In this document: piece by piece, positions 6,545 to 10,047 of the stretch | How the letters are laid out: every line of letters starts with the position of its first letter | Numbering within the stretch: the first letter of the stretch is position 1 | Source: JBKDZL01 sp047971145 | GTDB taxonomy: Bacteria; Bacillota_I; Bacilli_A; Erysipelotrichales; Erysipelotrichaceae | Length of the DNA stretch: 10,047 nt | Direction: 5' to 3' | NCBI GenBank assembly: GCA_047971145.1 | Contig: JBKDZL010000057.1 | Coordinates: 1-10,047, forward strand | The notes under the pieces: model-generated | Database searches by the model: none | Told to the model about the DNA's origin: nothing | Seen by the model: only the letters and a program-made list of their open reading frames with translations | Position numbers and translations under genes: made by a program

Positions 6545-7345
6545 TTAAATATGTAAATCTCTTCTATTGAAGGCAAGTATACCAACACTAAAGAGCAAAA
6601 ATGCAGCCAATGCTAAGGAAATGGCACCAGTAATCGCAAAGCTTTCAGCATTGATCAAACCACTAGGATCAAAAAGAGTAAAGAAAGTAAAGTATTTTGC
6701 GATTTCCATATCACCACCTAAATTGGCAATCATTTGGACTACAAACATAAAGATAGGTAAGCCAGTACTGATTGCTAAGGCTATTTTACTATTATTGAAG
6801 ATACAATTAGCCATAAAAGCTAAAGAAGCAATGAATAATAATAAACTAAATAATCCAGCATTTAATTGAATTAGTTCTAATAAACTAGTTTCATTGGGAA
6901 ACATTAACTCACCACAACTAAATTGTATTAAAGTAACTAAAGAAACCAAAATAAAGGTTGTTGATATTAAAGTAATAGCTTGAGTTAGGGCAAATTTTAC
7001 TCGAGTAATAGGCGCAGCCAATAATGCCGCCATAGAATTATTTTCAATATACTTTTTAATTAATGAATTGTTTCTAGTGATGATATATAACATTGGAAAC
7101 AATATTAAAATAAAACCATACAGATAAGAAGCTTCAAAAGATAAAAGTGAATCAGTGGCACCTGTCATTCCTACCATCGCCATAATCTCTGGCATCACCT
7201 CTGTAAAACTATTTAACATATCCAACATATTAGGGTCATACATATAAATAATGATAGAAATATAAAGAGTCATGATTGATAACACAATCAACAACAACGG
7301 TAGAGAATTTTTGAATTCTCTTTTAAATAGAGTAATATTTAACAT
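6545..7345 (-). CDS. ABC-2 type transporter permease
   Basis: A 266-residue integral membrane protein, the membrane partner of the ATPase encoded just upstream. Six hydrophobic segments can be seen at about residues 15-35, 73-90, 122-142, 163-183, 188-208 and 237-258, the standard ABC-2 topology. Between the second and third lies a cytoplasmic stretch with AAPITRVKF, like the LxSPISR-type motif of ABC-2 permeases, and the protein ends FNRRDLHI, a common end in this group. Known relatives export drugs, antimicrobial peptides or lipids; the substrate cannot be inferred. The ATG at 7345 overlaps the ATPase stop by one base (TAATG), and GGAGGTGAG (7351-7359) lies just upstream, so the start is secure. 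It is the last gene of a three-gene operon controlled by a TetR-family protein. Confidence 0.9.
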   Translation of the reverse strand: MLNITLFKREFKNSLPLLLIVLSIMTLYISIIIYMYDPNMLDMLNSFTEVMPEIMAMVGMTGATDSLLSFEASYLYGFILILFPMLYIITRNNSLIKKYIENNSMAALLAAPITRVKFALTQAITLISTTFILVSLVTLIQFSCGELMFPNETSLLELIQLNAGLFSLLLFIASLAFMANCIFNNSKIALAISTGLPIFMFVVQMIANLGGDMEIAKYFTFFTLFDPSGLINAESFAITGAISLALAAFLLFSVGILAFNRRDLHI

Positions 7346-8229
7346 TATTGCTCACCTCCATAATAATGTAGAAATATTTCTTCCAAAGACTGAGTAGGAG
7401 CTGAAATATTTAGTATTTGATAATTATTAAGGGTCTTAATTAATAAGTTTAAATCATCAGTTACTGTAACTTCAACTCGATCATTTGAAATAATTTTGGT
7501 CTTTAAATCAGTTTGGCAAAAATCACTAATACTATTTTCTTCTTTAAAGGTAATTACATATTTTCTAAGGCGGTTAGCTTTAAGTTCTTCAATAGAATCA
7601 GTCGCAACTATTTTACCATTTTTAATAATTGCCACTCTATGACAAGTTCGCTCTACCTCCTCAAACATATGAGATGACATTAAAATAGTTTTACCTTTTT
7701 CTTTCTCTTTGAGTATTAAGTCAATGAATTTATTTTGCATTAGTGGATCTAAACCACTAGTGGGTTCATCCAAAATCAAAATTTTAGGATCGTGCATAAA
7801 GGCTGCGACAATTCCAACTTTTTGTTTCATGCCTTTACTCATCTTTTTGATTTTAACACTGGCATCTAAATCAAGATATTTTATTAATTGATTTTTACGC
7901 TCAACACAATTATTTTTACGATACTTCATAATAAAACTTAGAAACTGATTGCCTGTCATTTCATCAAAGAAAGCGATTTCTCCTGGGATATAGCCCACTT
8001 CTTTTAAAATCATATGCTTGTCTTTCCAACAATCAAGATCATTGATTTGACAACTGCCATCCTTAGGTCTTAGAAAGCCTAAAAGATGCCTAATTGTTGT
8101 CGTTTTTCCTGCACCATTTGGTCCTAAAAAGCCAAATACTTCTCCTGGCTTTATTTCCATAGAAACATCAAAGACTCCCTTGTTATTTCCATAATCACGA
8201 GTTAGATTTTTAATTTTGATATTACTCAT
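7345..8229 (-). CDS. ABC transporter ATP-binding protein (ABC-2 export type)
   Basis: A 294-residue cytoplasmic ATPase that powers the permease encoded next. Walker A is GPNGAGKT (36-43), the signature loop is MSKGMKQK (about 130-137, the degenerate form common in drug and antibiotic exporters in place of LSGGQ), Walker B is ILILDEP (150-156), the D-loop is SGLDP, and the switch His187 is in MSSHMFEE. At the Q-loop position the sequence is GYIPGEIAFFDEMTG (79-93) with no glutamine: Glu84 seems to take its place. This substitution occurs in a subgroup of ABC-2 exporters and need not mean loss of function. A C-terminal extension of about 80 residues (215-294), ending SLEEIFLHYYGG, is typical of BcrA/DrrA-like ATPases. 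The ribosome site AAGGAGGACT (8234-8243) is inside the last codons of tetR, and the start overlaps the tetR stop as ATGA. Confidence 0.95.
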   Translation of the reverse strand: MSNIKIKNLTRDYGNNKGVFDVSMEIKPGEVFGFLGPNGAGKTTTIRHLLGFLRPKDGSCQINDLDCWKDKHMILKEVGYIPGEIAFFDEMTGNQFLSFIMKYRKNNCVERKNQLIKYLDLDASVKIKKMSKGMKQKVGIVAAFMHDPKILILDEPTSGLDPLMQNKFIDLILKEKEKGKTILMSSHMFEEVERTCHRVAIIKNGKIVATDSIEELKANRLRKYVITFKEENSISDFCQTDLKTKIISNDRVEVTVTDDLNLLIKTLNNYQILNISAPTQSLEEIFLHYYGGEQ

Positions 8230-8828
8230 AAGTAGTCCTCCTTGTAAATAGCTCGTTTAAGTATTTCTAAATATACATTTAGTTTTTTTACTACCAGATC
8301 TGAGTCCTCATTTATAGAGACTTCCTTTAGATAACCCTGGGATAAATCAATTATTAACTCTAGGGCAGTTTGAGGAGTGATATCTAGTTTTAGCTTATTC
8401 CAATTAATATTTTTAAAGAGAATTTCACTACCTCGCTTATAATCTGTTTCTAATAATTTACTTAATTCATTTTTGATAATTTGGTTTTCTTCTTGATTAG
8501 TAGAAATTAGAAACTGATACATATAGGGATATTGTTTCATTACTTCAAACTTACTGATAGTGCCGATAGTTATAGTTTCAAAGAGATCATCATTGCCCTC
8601 AACAATATTATCCGCAATCAAACTACAGGATTCTTTATAAAGATAATTATATAAATTTTTCTTAGTTTCAAAATAATGAAAGATTGAAGCTTTGGATATT
8701 CCGGCTAACTTAGCAATTTCAGCTATTGAGGTTTTATCATAACCTGACTTGGCAAAACATTGAAAACCAGCTAAGATAATTTTTTTCTGTTTTGCTTTAG
8801 ATAGCTTTAAAAAATTAAATTGTTTCAC
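8226..8828 (-). CDS. TetR/AcrR-family transcriptional regulator
   Basis: A 200-residue DNA-binding repressor. The N-terminal TetR domain is clear: KAKQKKIILAGFQCFAKSGY, then the helix-turn-helix TSIAEIAKLAGISKASIFHYF (about 33-53), followed by KKNLYNYLYKE. The C-terminal ligand-binding part (about 65-200) is variable and shows no recognised ligand signature. I take the GTG at 8828 as the start: AAAGGAG (8836-8842) lies seven bases upstream, and the operon promoter (8854-8882) lies inside the longer open frame that begins at 8882, so that frame's first codons cannot be translated from this promoter. It is the first gene of the operon with the ABC ATPase and permease and probably represses its own promoter through the palindrome at 8866-8882. 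An inducer, perhaps the transporter's substrate, would relieve this. Confidence 0.93.
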   Translation of the reverse strand: MKQFNFLKLSKAKQKKIILAGFQCFAKSGYDKTSIAEIAKLAGISKASIFHYFETKKNLYNYLYKESCSLIADNIVEGNDDLFETITIGTISKFEVMKQYPYMYQFLISTNQEENQIIKNELSKLLETDYKRGSEILFKNINWNKLKLDITPQTALELIIDLSQGYLKEVSINEDSDLVVKKLNVYLEILKRAIYKEDYL

Positions 8829-8853
8829 ATTTGTTCTCCTTTCTGCCAACTTG

Positions 8854-8882
8854 ATAATAACACTATTGACCGAATTGGTCAA
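8854..8882 (-). promoter_or_regulatory. promoter of the tetR-ABC operon
   Basis: On the minus strand TTGACC (8882-8877) and TATTAT (8859-8854) are separated by 17 bases, with TG one base before the -10 (TGTTATTAT, extended -10). The predicted start, about 8847, leaves a leader of about 20 bases that consists of little more than the ribosome site. Hexamers and spacing are near consensus. Confidence 0.85.
8866..8882. promoter_or_regulatory. palindromic operator, probable TetR-family binding site
   Basis: TTGACC (8866-8871) and GGTCAA (8877-8882) are perfect inverted repeats around GAATT, 17 bp in all. One arm is the -35 hexamer itself and the other fills the spacer, so a bound dimer would block RNA polymerase. 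The size and position are typical of autoregulated TetR-family operators. That the neighbouring TetR protein binds it is inference. Confidence 0.85.
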
Positions 8883-8936
8883 GAAAATTTCAACTAAGCT
8901 GTACTAAAATTTATTCTTCTTTCTTTTCAATTTAAA

Positions 8937-8968
8937 AGCCCCTTGAATTCTATTTGAATTAAGGCGCT
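8937..8968 (-). terminator. probable terminator of the small minus-strand genes
   Basis: AGCGCCTTAATTC on the minus strand (8968-8956) can pair with GAATTCAAGGGGCT (8950-8937), with one bulged G and one C-C mismatch, around a five-base loop, and is followed by TTTT. The imperfect stem and short T-tract make it weak. It lies 27 bases after the stop of the small gene at 8995 and would insulate the tetR promoter from it. Confidence 0.5.
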
Positions 8969-8994
8969 ATTAGAAATAATTTTCTTTAATAAAT

Positions 8995-9233
8995 TTAACT
9001 ATTTTCATTATCTTTATCTTCTTGTAAACTAGCTATTTTCTTATCTTTTTTCTTAATTGCTTTATAAATCATAATATTAACTAGAATTTCCAAAAATATT
9101 AAATGATAAAAACCTGAAGAAAGATCAGATAGGGTATCGGTGTTATATATTGTCTCTTCTAACGAACTGACATCTAGATACAAAATTATAAATATGACAA
9201 TAAATGATAAATGTTTCTCTTAGTATCCCTCAC
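8995..9233 (-). pseudogene. small two-helix membrane protein gene, apparently frameshifted
   Basis: Not recognised. A perfect ribosome site AGGAGGTGA (9236-9244) is followed after a short gap by GTG at 9233, but this frame stops after 15 codons at TAA 9188-9186. The frame one base back is open from 9219 to the stop at 8997-8995. It encodes a hydrophobic helix (HLSFIVIFIILYL) upstream of the only possible in-frame start, a TTG at 9183 with no ribosome site. Adding one base near 9214-9217, in the run AGAAAC, joins both parts into a 79-residue protein: short basic N-terminus, helix at about 8-20, a polar acidic loop at 21-41, a second helix at about 42-57, and a charged lysine-rich tail at 58-79. 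So I read it as a one-base deletion, in nature or in the assembly. Alternatives are reinitiation at the TTG after the 15-codon leader, or a chance open frame. It overlaps the end of the preceding small gene by 14 bases. Confidence 0.45.
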
Positions 9234-9359
9234 AATCACCTCCTATGTAATCAGGACGTTGTGAATGGAAATAAGTTACAACTTGTTTGATATATCCTGT
9301 ATAACTATTATTAAGTAGCTTAGATAATCACCATTTTTTAATTTACTAATACTTAACAT
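9220..9359 (-). pseudogene. very small gene, apparently frameshifted, start of a two-gene unit
   Basis: Not recognised. AAGGTG (9365-9370) precedes an ATG at 9359 by five bases. The frame begins MLSISKLKNGDYLSYL and stops at TAA 9278-9276 after 27 codons. The frame one base back carries a protein-like stretch (NNSYTGYIKQVVTYF, then HSQRPDYIGGDCEGY) that ends at TAA 9222-9220 and has no start codon of its own. One added base near 9310-9314 (TTAATAAT) would join them into a 46-residue peptide. The end overlaps the next small gene, whose ribosome site is read here as the codons for Ile-Gly-Gly-Asp, an arrangement typical of coupled genes. If real, this could be a peptide precursor with a membrane partner, but no leader or modification motif is evident. 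It could also be meaningless short open frames. Confidence 0.35.
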
Positions 9360-9399
9360 AATAACACCTTCTTTCTCTGATACAATCTTGTATTTTATA

Positions 9400-9428
9400 A
9401 GTATAGCTTGACATATCTTCATTATTAA
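9400..9428 (-). promoter_or_regulatory. possible promoter of the small minus-strand genes
   Basis: On the minus strand TTAATA (9428-9423) and TATACT (9405-9400) are 17 bases apart, matching four and five of six consensus bases. It lies about 40 bases before the ATG at 9359. In DNA this AT-rich such pairs occur by chance, so support is limited to position. Confidence 0.35.
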
Positions 9429-9511
9429 CACCATGCTGCAATTATTACAGTATTTATGCTCTAATTAAAGAGTTGGAGTTACATAGATAATTTATAATAA
9501 AGCTAAGAAAA

Positions 9512-9542
9512 TAGACATATATTAGTACTATTATAGTATAAT
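9512..9542 (+). promoter_or_regulatory. promoter of tag, placing the start at the ATG
   Basis: A perfect TATAAT (9537-9542) lies seven bases before the tag ATG. TAGACA (9512-9517) matches the -35 consensus in five of six positions, but the spacer is 19, longer than ideal. The predicted transcription start (about 9549-9550) coincides with the start codon. The alternative -10 TATAGT at 9532-9537 would leave a leader of only about five bases and has a spacer of 14. Confidence 0.55.
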
Positions 9543-9549
9543 CAGAATT

Positions 9550-10047
9550 ATGGAAACAAAAAAAATCAAGAGATGTTCATGGGCCACTACTGAGCTGTAT
9601 CACGATTATCATGATAAGCAGTGGGGTAGAGCTGTTTATGATGATCGCATGTTATTTGAAATGTTAGTACTTGAGACTATGCAGGCTGGTTTGTCTTGGC
9701 TGAGTATATTGAAGAAAAGAAAAGCATTTCAAGAAGCTTTTGACAATTTTGATTATCAAAAAATAGCTTTATATGATAATGATAAAGTTAGTGAATTATT
9801 AAATAATAATAAGATTATCCGTAATCGTTTAAAAATAACTTCAGCTATTAATAATGCACAAGAGTTTATTAAAATACAGAAAGAATTTGGTAGTTTTAGT
9901 AATTTTATTTACTCTTATGTAGATCATCAGCCGATATTAAATCATTTTAAAAGTGATAAAGAGGTACCTGCCAATACTGCTTTATCAGATTTAATCAGCA
10001 AAGATTTAAAAAAAAGAGGATTTAAATTTATCGGTAGTACAATCATT
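9550..10047 (+). CDS. tag: DNA-3-methyladenine glycosylase I (partial, 3' end off window)
   Basis: Base-excision repair enzyme that removes 3-methyladenine from alkylated DNA. 166 residues are visible; the family is about 185-190 long, so only the last 20 or so are missing. The HhH-family Tag sequence is unmistakable: RCSWATTELYHDYHDKQWG at the N-terminus with Cys9 and His21 matching the E. coli zinc ligands Cys4 and His17, then LFEMLVLETMQAGLSW with Glu42 (E. coli Glu38) and Trp50 (Trp46) in the base-binding pocket. IIRNRLKITSAINNAQEF, the region of the helix-hairpin-helix, and DLKKRGFKFIGSTI near the window end follow. The remaining zinc ligands (a His and a Cys near the C-terminus) lie beyond the window. 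No Shine-Dalgarno sequence precedes the ATG at 9550, and a TATAAT box ends seven bases before it, so the mRNA is probably leaderless. The next in-frame ATG (residue 34) would cut off zinc ligands, so this start holds. Confidence 0.96.
   Translation, partial: METKKIKRCSWATTELYHDYHDKQWGRAVYDDRMLFEMLVLETMQAGLSWLSILKKRKAFQEAFDNFDYQKIALYDNDKVSELLNNNKIIRNRLKITSAINNAQEFIKIQKEFGSFSNFIYSYVDHQPILNHFKSDKEVPANTALSDLISKDLKKRGFKFIGSTII

Noticed and set aside
6567..7891. Plus-strand open frames at 6567-6869 and 7709-7891
   Set aside because: Antisense to the permease and ATPase genes, which have full domain support; compositions are those of antisense shadows.
8829..8882. Upstream extension of the TetR gene to 8882
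   Set aside because: These codons are made of the promoter and operator; the GTG at 8828 has the proper ribosome site.
9214..9233. Programmed -1 ribosomal frameshift in the small membrane-protein gene
   Set aside because: The run around AAGAGAAAC does not form an X-XXY-YYZ slippery heptamer in the right frame and no downstream pseudoknot is apparent; a plain one-base indel is simpler.
9204..9290. Plus-strand 28-codon open frame
   Set aside because: No ribosome site and it runs antisense to the better-supported small minus-strand genes.
9220..9359. TrwC-like relaxase N-terminus or quorum-peptide precursor from the MLSISKLKNGDY start
   Set aside because: Only a passing resemblance of the first residues; there is no catalytic tyrosine/histidine domain behind it and no recognisable AgrD, ComX or double-glycine leader signature.
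1..10047. Mollicute genetic code with TGA as tryptophan
   Set aside because: Conserved tryptophans throughout are TGG, no in-frame TGA interrupts a conserved gene, and the TGA ending tetR is part of a standard ATGA overlap.
1..10047. tRNA, rRNA, CRISPR, insertion sequence or phage genes
   Set aside because: No cloverleaf, direct-repeat array, transposase or integrase-like sequence was seen on either strand by eye; a tRNAscan and repeat search would settle this.

Overview
This is an ordinary-looking chromosomal window from an AT-rich, low-GC Gram-positive-type bacterium (Bacillota; Erysipelotrichia or a related Mollicutes-like lineage is my guess from codon use and protein character, not a proof). 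The standard bacterial code is used. Tryptophans are TGG, and the TGA that ends the tetR gene overlaps the next start codon in the usual ATGA fashion.

Layout. Positions 1-150 hold intergenic DNA with an inverted repeat and the terminator of an off-window gene. htpG (224-2074) follows, with a sigma-A-type promoter and a CIRCE heat-shock operator directly before it, and its own terminator. Next is a compact glycolytic operon, pgk-tpiA-eno (2190-5449), with one strong promoter in front and one terminator behind. A Gfo/Idh/MocA-type oxidoreductase (5514-6488) follows alone and converges on a bidirectional terminator.

On the minus strand, reading from 8828 down to 6545, is a three-gene operon: a TetR-family regulator, an ABC ATPase and an ABC-2 permease. 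All three are translationally coupled through overlapping stop and start codons. Its promoter contains a perfect TTGACC-N5-GGTCAA palindrome covering the -35 box, which predicts repression by the TetR protein itself. The operon looks like a self-regulated efflux or lipid/peptide-export unit.

From 8883 to 9549 there is a weakly conserved-looking stretch. It contains remnants of two tiny overlapping minus-strand genes, each with a good Shine-Dalgarno sequence and each apparently missing one base. The second would encode a small two-helix membrane protein. The window ends inside tag (9550 onward, plus strand), coding for 3-methyladenine DNA glycosylase I. It has a TATAAT box so close to its ATG that the mRNA should be leaderless.

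No clear novel multi-gene system is visible. The points most worth checking are the frame-broken small gene pair, the leaderless tag, the CIRCE control of htpG, and the nested TetR operator/promoter.
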